A stretch of DNA of 37,701 nt. Origin: Moraxella sp. (lineage in GTDB: Bacteria > Pseudomonadota > Gammaproteobacteria > Pseudomonadales > Moraxellaceae). Made by a program: the position numbers and the translations under genes. The notes beneath the pieces were generated by a model. It saw only the letters and a list, made by a program, of their open reading frames with translations. It was not told the DNA's origin and ran no database searches. The number at the start of each line of letters is the position of its first letter. The stretch's first letter is position 1. Shown here one piece after another: positions 9,667-18,721 of the stretch. Location of the stretch: positions 1-37,701 of the forward strand of contig JAUMUJ010000020.1 of the NCBI GenBank assembly GCA_030530785.1. The letters run 5' to 3'.

Positions 9667-10416
9667 TTAGGCATCTAACTGTGCCATCACATCATCACTA
9701 AAATTGACGTTGGTATAAACTTCTTGCACATCGTCTAAATCTTCTAGCATATCAATCATTTTTAGTACACGTTGGGCATCGTCAATGTTGTCAATGTCAG
9801 CGGTGGTAGAAGGCGACATGGTAACTTCGGCATTGTCTGCTTTTAGTCCTGCATCTCCTAGTGCGTCCATGACTGCCCCAAAGTCGTTAGGTTCTGTGAT
9901 GACGATTAGGCTTTCGCCGTCATTTTCAATGTCGCTTGCCCCTGCTTCTAGGGCAATTTCCATGACTTTATCTTCAAGTGAGACATCATTAAAAACAATC
10001 TCGCCACGTTTGGAGAACAGATACGCCACCGAGCCTGACGTGCCAAGATTGCCACCGTGCTTGCTAAACGCATGGCGAACTTCGCCAACGGTACGGTTTA
10101 CATTGTCAGTCATGGTCTCAACGATGACTGCCACACCGCCCACGCCATAACCTTCGTAAGTAATCTCTTGGACGTTGTCGCCTTCTCCGCCCCCTTGCCC
10201 ACGTTCAATGGCACGCTTAATCACGTCTTTGGTCATGTTGGCAGCATTGGCTTTTTCTAGGACGGCACGCAAGCGGGGATTGTTGGCAGGGTCTGGGTCG
10301 CCCCCTTTGCTGGCGGAGACGATTTCACGGATAATTTTGGTAAAGATTTTGCCTTTTGCGGCATCTTGTTTGGCTTTACGATGTTTGATGTTTGCCCATT
10401 TACTATGACCTGCCAT
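9667..10416 (-). CDS. yebC: YebC/PmpR family translation or transcription factor
   Basis: 249 aa, the family length. The invariant start [14 protein letters not shown] and the segments [13 protein letters not shown] and [10 protein letters not shown] are diagnostic. Members bind DNA as regulators (PmpR), and recent work assigns some YebC proteins to relieving ribosome stalling at polyproline. Which applies here cannot be read from sequence. The gene is bounded by its own promoter and terminator. Confidence 0.95.
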   Translation of the reverse strand: MAGHSKWANIKHRKAKQDAAKGKIFTKIIREIVSASKGGDPDPANNPRLRAVLEKANAANMTKDVIKRAIERGQGGGEGDNVQEITYEGYGVGGVAVIVETMTDNVNRTVGEVRHAFSKHGGNLGTSGSVAYLFSKRGEIVFNDVSLEDKVMEIALEAGASDIENDGESLIVITEPNDFGAVMDALGDAGLKADNAEVTMSPSTTADIDNIDDAQRVLKMIDMLEDLDDVQEVYTNVNFSDDVMAQLDA

Positions 10417-10450
10417 AATACACCTTTAAATGAAAATAATAAAATGGGCT

Positions 10451-10479
10451 ATTATACAAGGTTTGGGCAAATTTGCCAA
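10451..10479 (-). promoter_or_regulatory. Promoter of yebC
   Basis: Minus strand TTGGCA, 17-nt spacer, TATAAT; the -10 ends 35 nt before the yebC ATG. Confidence 0.65.
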
Positions 10480-10485
10480 TATTTG

Positions 10486-10698
10486 CTATTTGCAATGCGT
10501 GCGATGATGTGTTTCTTGATATTCGGGCGAACCCATGTCAGGATAGCCTTGTGGAGTGCGTGGGGCTAAGGTGTGGCGGTAGCAATTTGGGTCGTAAGTG
10601 GGGTAAGTTTGAGGCGTGTGGCGTTCATTGTTAGAAAAATCCGCCATGTTCATGCAAGCGGTCAGGACAAGCGGTAGCATTAAGATGAAAATTTTCAT
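10486..10698 (-). CDS. Small lipoprotein
   Basis: 70 aa. Signal peptide MKIFILMLPLVLTAC with lipobox LTAC, so acylation is predicted at Cys15. The mature part is about 55 residues, rich in Thr, Pro, Tyr and His, with no recognised domain. It ends seven bp before the yebC -35. No homologue is recalled. The clear lipobox and start make a real gene likely despite its size. Confidence 0.7.
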   Translation of the reverse strand: MKIFILMLPLVLTACMNMADFSNNERHTPQTYPTYDPNCYRHTLAPRTPQGYPDMGSPEYQETHHRTHCK

Positions 10699-10813
10699 GG
10701 TAAATCAAATGTGAAAAGTCTAAAACGCATCAATCATAACAAGAATTTTGTAAAAACACTACCCCAAACCCCAACTTTATTATAAAATAGCCAAAAAATC
10801 ACTTTGCCATCAC

Positions 10814-11644
10814 ATGAAACTGCCACATCGTAAAAAAAAGCCCGCCCTTGCCGAACGCATTCATATCATCATTGAGGGCACAGACACGCCTGCAGGTAAG
10901 TTTTTTGATGTGGTGCTACTGGTTGCCATCATTTTGAGTGTGGCGGTGGTCATGTTAGACAGTGTGCTGTACTGGCGACTTCGTTTTAAGGAGCTACTTG
11001 TCTATGCTGAATGGTTTTTTACCATTTTATTTACCATTGAATACGCCCTAAGGCTGTATTCTGCCCCCAATCGCAAAGGCTATGTGTTCAGCTTTTTTGG
11101 TATCGTGGATTTATTAGCGTTATTGCCCAGCTATCTGAGTTTGCTATTTGTTGGTACACAGTATTTGCTTGTTGTGCGTATTTTAAGGATTTTGCGAATA
11201 TTTCGCATATTTCGTCTCAATTCCTATTTACAGCAGGCGGGGTTTTTGGCGGCAGCATTTAAGACCAGTCAGCATAAAATCATCGTTTTTTTCTTGTCAT
11301 TATTGCTACTGGTTACGATTTTTGGTTCTATCTTATATGTGGTGGAAGGTCCAGAAAATGGCTATACCAGCATTCCTCGCTCCATCTATTGGGCGGTCGT
11401 AACCTTGACCACAGTTGGCTATGGCGACATCTCTCCCAAAACCCCCATCGGTCAGACCATCGCAAGTATGGTGATGATAACAGGTTATGCCATCATCGCC
11501 GTGCCAACTGGGATTTTTACCGCTGAGCTGACCCGCACCATGCGACCACAACTTCACCCCATTACTTGTCCAAATTGTGGCAAATTTGGTCATGCGTCCA
11601 ACGCCAAATTTTGCGACCGATGTGGGCATGACTTGCACATCTGA
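10814..11644 (+). CDS. Voltage-gated potassium channel with C-terminal zinc ribbon
   Basis: 276 aa, Kv-type monomer with six membrane segments. The S4 sensor is LLVVRILRILRIFRIFRL with regularly spaced Arg (about residues 119-136). The pore loop carries the selectivity filter TVGYGD after VVTLT, and S6 follows. The cytoplasmic tail ends in a four-cysteine zinc ribbon (CPNCG and CDRCG, about residues 254-274) rather than an RCK domain. It is expected to form a tetrameric inner-membrane K+ channel. Gene orientation differs from both neighbours. Confidence 0.9.
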   Translation: MKLPHRKKKPALAERIHIIIEGTDTPAGKFFDVVLLVAIILSVAVVMLDSVLYWRLRFKELLVYAEWFFTILFTIEYALRLYSAPNRKGYVFSFFGIVDLLALLPSYLSLLFVGTQYLLVVRILRILRIFRIFRLNSYLQQAGFLAAAFKTSQHKIIVFFLSLLLLVTIFGSILYVVEGPENGYTSIPRSIYWAVVTLTTVGYGDISPKTPIGQTIASMVMITGYAIIAVPTGIFTAELTRTMRPQLHPITCPNCGKFGHASNAKFCDRCGHDLHI

Positions 11645-11648
11645 CAAC

Positions 11649-11676
11649 AAAAAAGGGAGTAAAACCCCCTTTTTTT
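11649..11676. terminator. Bidirectional terminator between kch-like gene and rluB
   Basis: AAAAAAGGG / CCCTTTTTT hairpin with A and T tracts on both sides, located between two convergent stop codons (11644 and 11684). It can serve both strands. Confidence 0.8.
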
Positions 11677-11683
11677 ATGCTCA

Positions 11684-12574
11684 TTATTTATTAAATTTTT
11701 TGGTGGAGCGTCTTTGGCGTTCTTGGTACTGTTGCTCACGGCGTTGTTTTGATGGCAGGGCTTTTTTGTGGATACGAGCTTGTTTTTCTTTGGTGTGCGT
11801 GGTAAGACCTGTGCCAAATTTGGGACGTATGCCGACCAATTCGCCAAGTTTGCCGATGTCTTTGGCATCAAGCTCAATAAATCTGCCTGTTTTTAGCTCT
11901 TTGGGCAGAATAACCGAACCGTAGCGAGTGCGGATAAGGCGTGAGACTTTTAGGTCTTGGGATTCAAACATTCGGCGAACTTCACGTTTGCGACCTTCTT
12001 TTAGGTTGACGTGATACCATCGGTTTACGCCTGTACCGCCACCGTCTTTGATGTCATCAAATTTTGCCATGCCATCATCAAGCTCCACGCCATGTGTCAG
12101 GCGATGGGCTATCTCGGGAGTAACTTCGCCAAGCACTCGCACGGCATATTCTCGCACCACTTGTGATGATGGGTGCATGAGTCTGTGAGCAAGGTTACCA
12201 TCGTTGGTGAACAAAAGCAGTCCTGATGAGTTGATGTCTAGCCTACCAACCATAATCCATCTGTCGCCTGTCAGTTTGGGCAGGCGGTCAAAGACGGTGG
12301 GGCGACCTTCGGGGTCTGATGTGGAACAAATCTCGCCTTCGGGTTTGTAATAGGCGATGACACGGCGACGTTTTTCACGTTCAGCTTGGGTACGCACAAG
12401 CCTGCCATCTATGCGTATCTCATCGGCGTGAGTGGCTCGCTCGCCAAGTGTGGCAATCTGTCCGTTGATGGAGACTCGCCCTTGTTTGATGATGTCTTCT
12501 AGCTGACGGCGTGAGCCCAATCCTGCGTTGGCTAGCAGTTTTTGGAGTTTGTCGCCTTGTGGGGTGTTGGTCAT
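11684..12574 (-). CDS. rluB: 23S rRNA pseudouridine synthase RluB
   Basis: 296 aa. An N-terminal S4 domain (DKLQKLLANAGLGSRRQLEDII, residues 8-30) precedes the RsuA/RluB catalytic domain with the Asp in GRLDINSSGLLLFTND. Further motifs are EYAVRVLG and KREVRRMFE. The basic C-terminal tail is family-like. It probably modifies 23S rRNA U2605 (E. coli numbering). RluE or RluF-like specificity is less likely given length and scpB proximity. Confidence 0.9.
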   Translation of the reverse strand: MTNTPQGDKLQKLLANAGLGSRRQLEDIIKQGRVSINGQIATLGERATHADEIRIDGRLVRTQAEREKRRRVIAYYKPEGEICSTSDPEGRPTVFDRLPKLTGDRWIMVGRLDINSSGLLLFTNDGNLAHRLMHPSSQVVREYAVRVLGEVTPEIAHRLTHGVELDDGMAKFDDIKDGGGTGVNRWYHVNLKEGRKREVRRMFESQDLKVSRLIRTRYGSVILPKELKTGRFIELDAKDIGKLGELVGIRPKFGTGLTTHTKEKQARIHKKALPSKQRREQQYQERQRRSTKKFNK

Positions 12575-12614
12575 GGGTTATCCTGTCAATTAACATTTCA
12601 CAATGTGGGAGCCT

Positions 12615-12623
12615 ATTATAGCA
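12615..12623 (-). promoter_or_regulatory. Extended -10 upstream of rluB
   Basis: TGCTATAAT on the minus strand, 41 nt before the rluB ATG, in the 87-bp gap between scpB and rluB. It suggests rluB has its own promoter rather than relying on scpB read-through. Confidence 0.5.
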
Positions 12624-12661
12624 TGGATTGGATTTAAAAACGCCAATTTATCCAAAATCCA

Positions 12662-13201
12662 TCACAGATTGGGCAAACTTGGTAAAGGCGGTAATTCGTC
12701 CAAACTGACCAGTCCAAAAGCGTCCAAAAATGCAGGCGTGGTGTATAATAGGGCAGGGCGACCGATGGTGTCTTTGTGTCCTTTTTCCATAATCCAGCCT
12801 TTATCAAAAAGCTGTCTTAACAGATGGCTTGATACCGACACGCCCCGTATTTGTTCTATGTCTGTGCGGGTAACGGGCTGTTTATAGGCGATGATACTCA
12901 ATGTTTCAAGCAAGGCCTGCGACAGCGTCTCTGTGCGTTCAGGAAAAACGCCATTGATAAGGGGGCTGTACTCATCACGGATTTGTAAGCGGTAGCCTGT
13001 GGCGGTCTTGTTTAGGCGTAATACCCCTTGTGTTAGGCGTTCTTGGAGCATGATAATCGCCGTATTTAGCTCATCATCGGTCAAATCAAGTGTCTTTTTT
13101 AAATATTTATCGTCCAACGGCACAAGGCTTGCGTGCAGTAGCACTTCTATTTGACGGCTGTGGTGTTGATGGCGGTCATGTTGTTTTAAAAATTCATTCA
13201 T
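12662..13201 (-). CDS. scpB: Segregation and condensation protein B
   Basis: 179 aa, two winged-helix domains that bind the kleisin ScpA in the SMC complex for chromosome condensation. Recognisable segments are QALLETLSIIAYKQPVTRTDIEQIRGVS, then LLRQLFDKGWI and GRPALLYTTPAFLDAFGL. The usual partner scpA is not adjacent: nnrS lies six bp upstream instead, so the common scpA-scpB pairing is absent in this window. Confidence 0.93.
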   Translation of the reverse strand: MNEFLKQHDRHQHHSRQIEVLLHASLVPLDDKYLKKTLDLTDDELNTAIIMLQERLTQGVLRLNKTATGYRLQIRDEYSPLINGVFPERTETLSQALLETLSIIAYKQPVTRTDIEQIRGVSVSSHLLRQLFDKGWIMEKGHKDTIGRPALLYTTPAFLDAFGLVSLDELPPLPSLPNL

Positions 13202-13206
13202 GCAAG

Positions 13207-14472
13207 TTATCCAAAAAGTCCATCGGTTCTAGGTTTTGATAAAATCCCCACATAAGACACACAAAATAGCCCAAACGCCACTATCCACAAAAGCTGTGAT
13301 AATAACATGAGTGTCATATAATCATCATTAAAAAAGATGGGTAGCACCACCCGAAATGTCGCACAAAGTAGCATGATGATAAACATGGCACACACGGTGG
13401 CAGGTGGTCTGTGAATGTTGCGTCCTGTGTGTCCCAAAGACACCCGAGCCATCATGGCAAGGGTCATCATGCCAATGCCAAATAATGCCAAGCCATGCAG
13501 TCCCAGCGAGTGCAGATTGACCGATGTTAAAATGTTAAACTGTGTGGCAATCGGATATGCCACAAACAGCCCCAAGCTCATCGTCATGCCAAAAAAGGCA
13601 AGAACCAACGACCACAAAAGGGGCTTTTGCCAAATGCCGTGATGATACCAGTTGTGCAGGCGAGCAAGGTTGGCGATGACACAAATCAAAGCAAAAATCC
13701 CTGCCAAAATGGGCAGTTTGACAAACAAATCAAAGACGATAAACCCAAAAAAGCCCACCAGATTGGCTTTGTCTAACAGGGCGGAGTTTTTTTGCTCTGT
13801 GTTTGTGCCGTTGGGTTTGCCATCATTATCCACGCTTACGCCTTTGGCGATAAAAAAGGGCAACACACGCCGAGCGATGGTAAATACCACCCCGATAACC
13901 AAATACAGTGCCGAATATAGTGCCAATTGTTGTGCCACCAAATTATCCAAAAGTACCCCAACATAAAATGCCAAATGAGCGATGAATAATAGGACTAATT
14001 TGGCAACGATGCCGATTTGGCGTTTTTGGCGGACAGCCCACACCGCCCCAATGATGGCAAAAGAAGTCATGCCCCAAAAGATGACATCAAGCACAAACGC
14101 CGCCATCAGCATGGCAATACTGGGGACGGCGTGTAGCCCAAGCCATAAAAATCGTGCCATAGCCCACACCCCAAAGATTGCTCCTAAGTGCCACCCATAA
14201 GGCATGGGTTGATTTGTCCATGTTTTGACCGCTGTCAATAAAAAGCCTGCAATTACCGCCAACGCATAGCCAAATACCATCTCATGACCGTGCCAATAAA
14301 AGGGTGTGAGCTTGCCATTAAAAGGGGCAAATCCTTGTAATACTGCCAGCCATAAAATCATGCTGACCACAGCAAATATCGCCGACCCCACAAAAAATAT
14401 GCGAAATCCTAAGTTTAAAATGGGGTGGGGCGATGTGGGGCGGGGGGCGGTATTTTGGATATTCATTAACAT
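13207..14472 (-). CDS. nnrS: NnrS family haem-copper membrane protein
   Basis: 421 aa with about 12 hydrophobic segments. Family signatures include PFYWHGHEMVFGYA (His ligands, about residues 60-73) and the later LGLHGLALFGIGMMTLAMMARVSLGHTGR. NnrS proteins are linked to nitric-oxide tolerance in denitrifiers and pathogens (family knowledge). No nitrite or NO reductase genes are in the window. A second start two codons in (14466) is equally possible. The stop lies six bp from scpB, suggesting a shared transcript. Confidence 0.88.
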   Translation of the reverse strand: MLMNIQNTAPRPTSPHPILNLGFRIFFVGSAIFAVVSMILWLAVLQGFAPFNGKLTPFYWHGHEMVFGYALAVIAGFLLTAVKTWTNQPMPYGWHLGAIFGVWAMARFLWLGLHAVPSIAMLMAAFVLDVIFWGMTSFAIIGAVWAVRQKRQIGIVAKLVLLFIAHLAFYVGVLLDNLVAQQLALYSALYLVIGVVFTIARRVLPFFIAKGVSVDNDGKPNGTNTEQKNSALLDKANLVGFFGFIVFDLFVKLPILAGIFALICVIANLARLHNWYHHGIWQKPLLWSLVLAFFGMTMSLGLFVAYPIATQFNILTSVNLHSLGLHGLALFGIGMMTLAMMARVSLGHTGRNIHRPPATVCAMFIIMLLCATFRVVLPIFFNDDYMTLMLLSQLLWIVAFGLFCVSYVGILSKPRTDGLFG

Positions 14473-14635
14473 GACAAACAGTTTTATTAAAAAAGAGCCT
14501 ATATGATACGCTTTTTTGGGGGGTTTGACAATTTAGCCAGCAGGGGTATTTGTTGTATTTGCGTTTATCCATCAAAAGGTTAGCACAGTTGGGCGGTTTT
14601 TGGTAAAATAGACAGTTTTAGAATGGCTATTAACC

Positions 14636-15685
14636 ATGAAAACACCGCTACTGACTGCTGATTTTGATTATCATTTGCCTGATGAGCTGATTGCTCGTTA
14701 TCCGCTTGCTGTGCGGTCAAGCTCTCGGCTGTTGCACGTGTTGGGTGATACAGTTGCTGATCTAAATTTTGCCGATTTGCCTGATTTATTAAACGAAGGC
14801 GATTTGCTTGTCCTAAATGACACCAAAGTGATGAAAGCTCGCCTGTTCGGGGTTAAGGACACAGGCGGGGCGGTGGAAGTCTTGATAGAACGCATTATTG
14901 ACCATGAAAATAACATCGCTCATTGCCATGTGCGGTCTAGCCGTGCCTTAAAGGTTGGACAAAAGATCAGCTTGGCAAATGGGAGCATGAGTGCAAGTAT
15001 GTGTGGACGGGCGGAAAATTTGTTTGTTTTAAAGTTTGATGCACCGATTTTGGCGGATTTGGAACGTTACGGACAAATGCCCATTCCGCCATATTTTGAC
15101 CGACAAGCAGACGACACGGACGATACTCGCTATCAGACGGTGTTTCATGACCCTGCCAAAGAGGCCAGCGTGGCATCACCCACCGCCAGTTTGCATTTTG
15201 ATGATAAAATCTTGCAAGAGCTTGCCGATAAAGGGGTGCAGATTGCTTTTGTAACTTTGCACGTGGGGGCAGGCACGTTTGCCCCCGTTAAGGTGGACGA
15301 CCTATCTGACCACATCATGCACGCCGAATACGCTCATCTGCCCCAAGCCACCGCTGATAAAATCAATACCACAAAGGCAAATGGCGGACAAGTCATCGCT
15401 GTGGGAACGACCGTAACTCGCACGTTAGAGACCGCCCATTTGCACCGTGTGGACGGACGATTAACTGAATTTAGTGGCGACACACGGATTTTTATTTATC
15501 CGCCTTATGAATTTGGCGTGGTGGATAGGCTTATTACCAATTTTCATTTGCCAAAATCCACCCTGCTCATGCTGGTTTCTGCCTTTGCAGGCGTGGATAA
15601 CATCAAAAACGCCTATGCCCATGCCATCGCCCAAAATTACCGCTTTTTTAGTTATGGTGATGCCATGCTATTAGATAAAGGCTAG
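14636..15685 (+). CDS. queA: S-adenosylmethionine:tRNA ribosyltransferase-isomerase
   Basis: 349 aa, the family length. It transfers and isomerises the ribosyl group of SAM onto preQ1-modified tRNA to give epoxyqueuosine. Signatures are FDYHLPDELIARYP at the start, FHDPAKEASVASPTASLHF, VTLHVGAGTFAPVK, and TNFHLPKSTLLMLVSAFAG near the end. The next queuosine gene, tgt, is about 9 kb away on the same strand, so the two are not in one operon here as they are in E. coli. Confidence 0.96.
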   Translation: MKTPLLTADFDYHLPDELIARYPLAVRSSSRLLHVLGDTVADLNFADLPDLLNEGDLLVLNDTKVMKARLFGVKDTGGAVEVLIERIIDHENNIAHCHVRSSRALKVGQKISLANGSMSASMCGRAENLFVLKFDAPILADLERYGQMPIPPYFDRQADDTDDTRYQTVFHDPAKEASVASPTASLHFDDKILQELADKGVQIAFVTLHVGAGTFAPVKVDDLSDHIMHAEYAHLPQATADKINTTKANGGQVIAVGTTVTRTLETAHLHRVDGRLTEFSGDTRIFIYPPYEFGVVDRLITNFHLPKSTLLMLVSAFAGVDNIKNAYAHAIAQNYRFFSYGDAMLLDKG

Positions 15686-15690
15686 GTGGG

Positions 15691-17421
15691 TCATTCTTTA
15701 TTTGGTTTGGTTTCTAGCCCGTGAGTTAAACCGTTAATGTCTGCCCCGTTTAACCCGATTTCTTTTAAGAGACTGTCCACAAGTGGGGCTTGGCTGCGAT
15801 ACCGCAAGGCAGAATTGACCATTTGGTCGGCAAGGTTGGTATTGCCTGTTGGTTCGGCACTCTCGCCACTTGCTCCAAAACCGCCCAAGCCACCCACCTG
15901 CAAAATCTTAATGTCATCAATGTTTTCCATCGGCTTGACACTTTCACGGATAATTTCAGGTAAGTGTTTGAGTAGAGCAAGACGAATTTGCATTTCAATC
16001 TGCTCACTTGACAGCACATTGGATGCTTCATTGACCGCTTTTGTGCCGTCTGCGTCCACTTGATATTGACGCTCTTTGGCTTCGGCAAGCAGAATCTGGG
16101 CATCCGCTTCCCCTTTGGCTTGCAGGCGTAATTTCTCTGCTTCGGCTTCGGCACCGATACGTACCGCTTCGGCCTGGTCAATGGACGCTTGTTTTTGGGC
16201 TTCGGCAGCAATTGTGATGGCAATCGCATCTTTTTGAGCAAGTTCGGTAGCAGAGATTAGCTCCACCGCTTTGGCTCGCTCGGCTCGCTCGGTCTCACGC
16301 ACTGTAATCACGCTTTCTTCTTCTTTGACCGCTGCCGCTCGTGCCTTATCTGCTAGGGCTTTGGCTTCGGATTCGGCACGGGATTTTTCGGCAACGGCAA
16401 TGGCACGGTCTTGCTCGGCAAGCTCAATCGCCTTTTTGCGTTCTACTTCGGCTTGCTCAATGCGTTGCTCTTTTTGGATTTTTTCGTTTTCAATGTCTCG
16501 CTCGGCTAGGATTTTTTTCAAATCCACTTCCCGTTTGGCGGCGATTTGGGCTTCTTCGGCTTCACGGTGCTTCATTGCTTCTTGACTGGCAATTTCGGTG
16601 GTCTGCTCGGCACGGCGAACGGCAATCTCACGCTCTTGCTCGGCTTTGCGAATCTCAATTTCACGCTCTTGTTCTAGTTTGGCGTATTCTTCTTCACGTA
16701 AGATTTGCAGGCGGGTGCGTTCGGCTTCTAGGTTTTTGGTTTTAATCGCAAGGTCGGTGTCTTGCTCAATGTCGTTACGCTTTTTACGGCGAATCTCAAT
16801 GGTTTCGGTAAGCCGTGTCAAACCCTCAGCATCAAAGGCGTTTTGGGGGTTAAAATACTCAAATCCTGTCTGGTCAAGCCCTGTCAGCGACACCGTTTCA
16901 AGCTCCAAGCCGTTTTTGAACAAATCTTCTGAAACAACCTGCTGAACTTTTTGGACAAAATCCACCCGCTTTTCGTGGAGTTCTTCCATTGCCATTTCGG
17001 CAGCAACGGCACGAAGGCTATCCACAAATTTACCCTCCACCAAGTCTTTTAAATCCTGTGGCGACATCGTTTTCATGCCAAGCGTTTGGGCGGCTGTGGC
17101 AATGGATTCGGCAGTGGGTTTGACACGTACATAAAATTCAGCCGTTACGTCCACACGCATACGGTCTTTGGTGATGAGTGCCTGCTCGGATGCACGGCGT
17201 ACTTCAAGACGAAGTGTGTTCATATTGACAGGGATAACCTCGTGCAAGACAGGCAGGACAATCGCACCGCCATTGACGATGACTTTTTCGCCACCAAATC
17301 CTGTCCGCACAAAGGATACCTCTTTGCTGGCACGGCGATACAGGCGGGTTAAAATCAAGCCCAGCACGACTAGGGCAACTAAAATAATGCCTGCGGTGAT
17401 AAGAATTGAGATTAGGTTCAT
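15691..17421 (-). CDS. Flotillin / YqiK-like SPFH membrane protein
   Basis: 576 aa. An N-terminal transmembrane helix (residues about 5-27) is followed by the SPFH/band-7 domain (about 35-220). A long Glu/Arg/Lys/Ala-rich coiled coil (about 220-470) precedes a C-terminal segment with the QVGGLGGFG motif. Flotillins scaffold membrane microdomains. The YqiJ-like and PspA-like genes upstream are the usual YqiJK-type partners. The Shine-Dalgarno AAGGA overlaps the stop of the broken brnA frame, so translation may be coupled to it. The accessory module now separates it from yqiJ. Confidence 0.9.
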   Translation of the reverse strand: MNLISILITAGIILVALVVLGLILTRLYRRASKEVSFVRTGFGGEKVIVNGGAIVLPVLHEVIPVNMNTLRLEVRRASEQALITKDRMRVDVTAEFYVRVKPTAESIATAAQTLGMKTMSPQDLKDLVEGKFVDSLRAVAAEMAMEELHEKRVDFVQKVQQVVSEDLFKNGLELETVSLTGLDQTGFEYFNPQNAFDAEGLTRLTETIEIRRKKRNDIEQDTDLAIKTKNLEAERTRLQILREEEYAKLEQEREIEIRKAEQEREIAVRRAEQTTEIASQEAMKHREAEEAQIAAKREVDLKKILAERDIENEKIQKEQRIEQAEVERKKAIELAEQDRAIAVAEKSRAESEAKALADKARAAAVKEEESVITVRETERAERAKAVELISATELAQKDAIAITIAAEAQKQASIDQAEAVRIGAEAEAEKLRLQAKGEADAQILLAEAKERQYQVDADGTKAVNEASNVLSSEQIEMQIRLALLKHLPEIIRESVKPMENIDDIKILQVGGLGGFGASGESAEPTGNTNLADQMVNSALRYRSQAPLVDSLLKEIGLNGADINGLTHGLETKPNKE

Positions 17422-17431
17422 AGGGTTTTCC

Positions 17432-17714
17432 TTATGTGTTTAGTTCTTTTGACATGAGTTGTCGTAACAACTGGTTGGCACGAGTTTGATGGTCTTTGCC
17501 GTCTTTTTTTAGCCACGCTAAGACATCACTGTCTAGTCTTAGTGTAACTTGTTGTTTGGCTGGTTTGTATAATTTGAAATTGGCAATTTGAGCGGTCCGT
17601 TAATGGCGGAATGTTGTCATAATCAATCTCATCATCATGTATTGCTTTTAATGTCGCCAATTCATCGGCATCAACTGCTGTGCGTTTTAGGTCATCTAAG
17701 GATTTTTTAATCAT
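17432..17714 (-). pseudogene. brnA-like antitoxin with a frameshift
   Basis: The N-terminal part starts MIKKSLDDLKR at 17714 and runs through DEIDYDNIPPLTD. The typical BrnA/DUF4415 C-terminal ribbon-helix-helix (KPAKQQVTLRLDSDVLAWLKK) is in the next frame and ends with TAA at 17432. One surplus base near 17596 (GGACCGCT, where GGACGCT would restore frame) explains the break. BrnA normally neutralises the RNase BrnT and represses its operon, but no brnT is seen here. The start overlaps the yqiJ relic stop by 8 bp. It is either an orphan pseudogene or a one-base sequencing error. Confidence 0.75.
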
Positions 17715-17940
17715 TAACAAGCACCCCATTCACATTCTTTATCGCCCTAAAATGTACACCGTCTTGCGACACCAGTAGCACCGTCTCGCCTTGTGTTAAG
17801 GTCTCATCAGTATCGGCAAATACCATGACATAATGTGTCTGCCCGTGCGTGTCTTTAACTCGCACTTGGGCGGATTGATTAGCCGTGGCATTACCCAGTA
17901 CAATCACACCCACACGTCCGATCCGATAAGCTCTTTATTG
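17707..17940 (-). pseudogene. Relic duplicate of the yqiJ-like gene 3' end
   Basis: The last about 70 codons of the YqiJ-like protein, a close but not identical copy of 19427-19665. Conserved runs include KDTHGQTHYVM and LVSQDGVHFRAIKN. Upstream in the same reading direction the sequence still encodes INKELIG, then a 5-bp tandem duplication (ATCGG twice, near 17924-17933) breaks the frame. It has no 5' part and no obvious start. It sits on the flotillin side of the inserted module, where the native end of yqiJ would once have been. Confidence 0.85.
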
Positions 17941-18049
17941 ATGAATAAATTTTTTACAAAAAATGATTGTTTTTTGTGCAATCTATTGCCATAATAAACA
18001 TTAAGCCATTTTAACATACTTTTTAAGTTAAGTTGAGAGAGAGTTTGCT

Positions 18050-18721
18050 ATGATGAATGGTTACTATTATAATATCAAAGGATTTTTTGATAAACAAGTG
18101 GTAAATGGTGTGGGAGATAAAAATGATGTTTATATTTTTGACACAAAAACCATTAAGGGTGTTTATATGAATTTAAGAAAATTAAGTTTAAAATACCCAG
18201 ATTTTGTAATTAAAGGTAAGACTGTCTATGGTGAGAGTTCTGCTTATATGACCAATGGCATAGATTATGAACTTAGTCGGGAAATGTTTGCTATTGCCTC
18301 TGTTCTTAAACGTAATAAGGTTGCTTATGGTATTGATAGTGCACCTGCCAGAGAATTTGCAAAAGCCATACCCATAAAAAGAAATGGCACTAAGATGCAG
18401 TTAGCAGTTGGGGCAGTCATCAATGCTGAAATTGGTGGTAGGGATTATAGTAATGGTGCTACTCATTGGGACGGTATGGAGCAAGCAACCGCATTTCCTG
18501 CCAGTTTTAAGGGTGCAAGCAATGGTAAGTTTGAATCTCATCGTAATACTTGGGGGTGGGAAATCTCTCAGGAGCATTATGACAAGTGGCGACAGTTTAT
18601 TGGAGCTAAGTTTGTGGATGCTGGAAGAATTCATCCAGCGACTGTGGGTCGTAATAAAGGTAAGATAAGAGCAAAATCAACTGCTGTTTACAAGGGAACA
18701 ATATTTTGGAAGGTAACATAA
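18050..18721 (+). CDS. Putative toxin/effector of a toxin-immunity module
   Basis: 223 aa, not confidently assigned. The N-terminal half (about 1-105) has no recognised domain and no signal peptide. The C-terminal half contains NAEIGGRDYSNGATHWDG (about residues 126-143) and HRNTWGWEI, which recall predicted peptidoglycan-hydrolase effectors, with Glu as a possible catalytic residue (weak inference). GAGAGAGAG precedes the start, and ATG codons at 18050 and 18053 are both usable. The stop overlaps the next ATG (TAATG), implying coupled expression with a secreted partner. Base composition is more AT-rich than the flanking genes and orientation opposes the host operon, both suggesting transfer. 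Confidence 0.6.
   Translation: MMNGYYYNIKGFFDKQVVNGVGDKNDVYIFDTKTIKGVYMNLRKLSLKYPDFVIKGKTVYGESSAYMTNGIDYELSREMFAIASVLKRNKVAYGIDSAPAREFAKAIPIKRNGTKMQLAVGAVINAEIGGRDYSNGATHWDGMEQATAFPASFKGASNGKFESHRNTWGWEISQEHYDKWRQFIGAKFVDAGRIHPATVGRNKGKIRAKSTAVYKGTIFWKVT

Noticed and set aside
16271..16745. Ser/Arg/Ala-rich open frames opposite the flotillin coiled coil
   Set aside because: Antisense shadows of the Glu/Ala/Arg-rich heptads; low complexity with no start signals.
15691..17421. Repetitive-looking sequence suggesting a tandem repeat or CRISPR
   Set aside because: The repetition is the heptad coding of the flotillin coiled coil; there are no regular identical repeats with unique spacers anywhere in the window.
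17920..18049. Attachment site or inverted repeats at the left edge of the 18-kb module
   Set aside because: No inverted repeats, tRNA end, or direct repeat other than the yqiJ homology could be found, so no att site is claimed.
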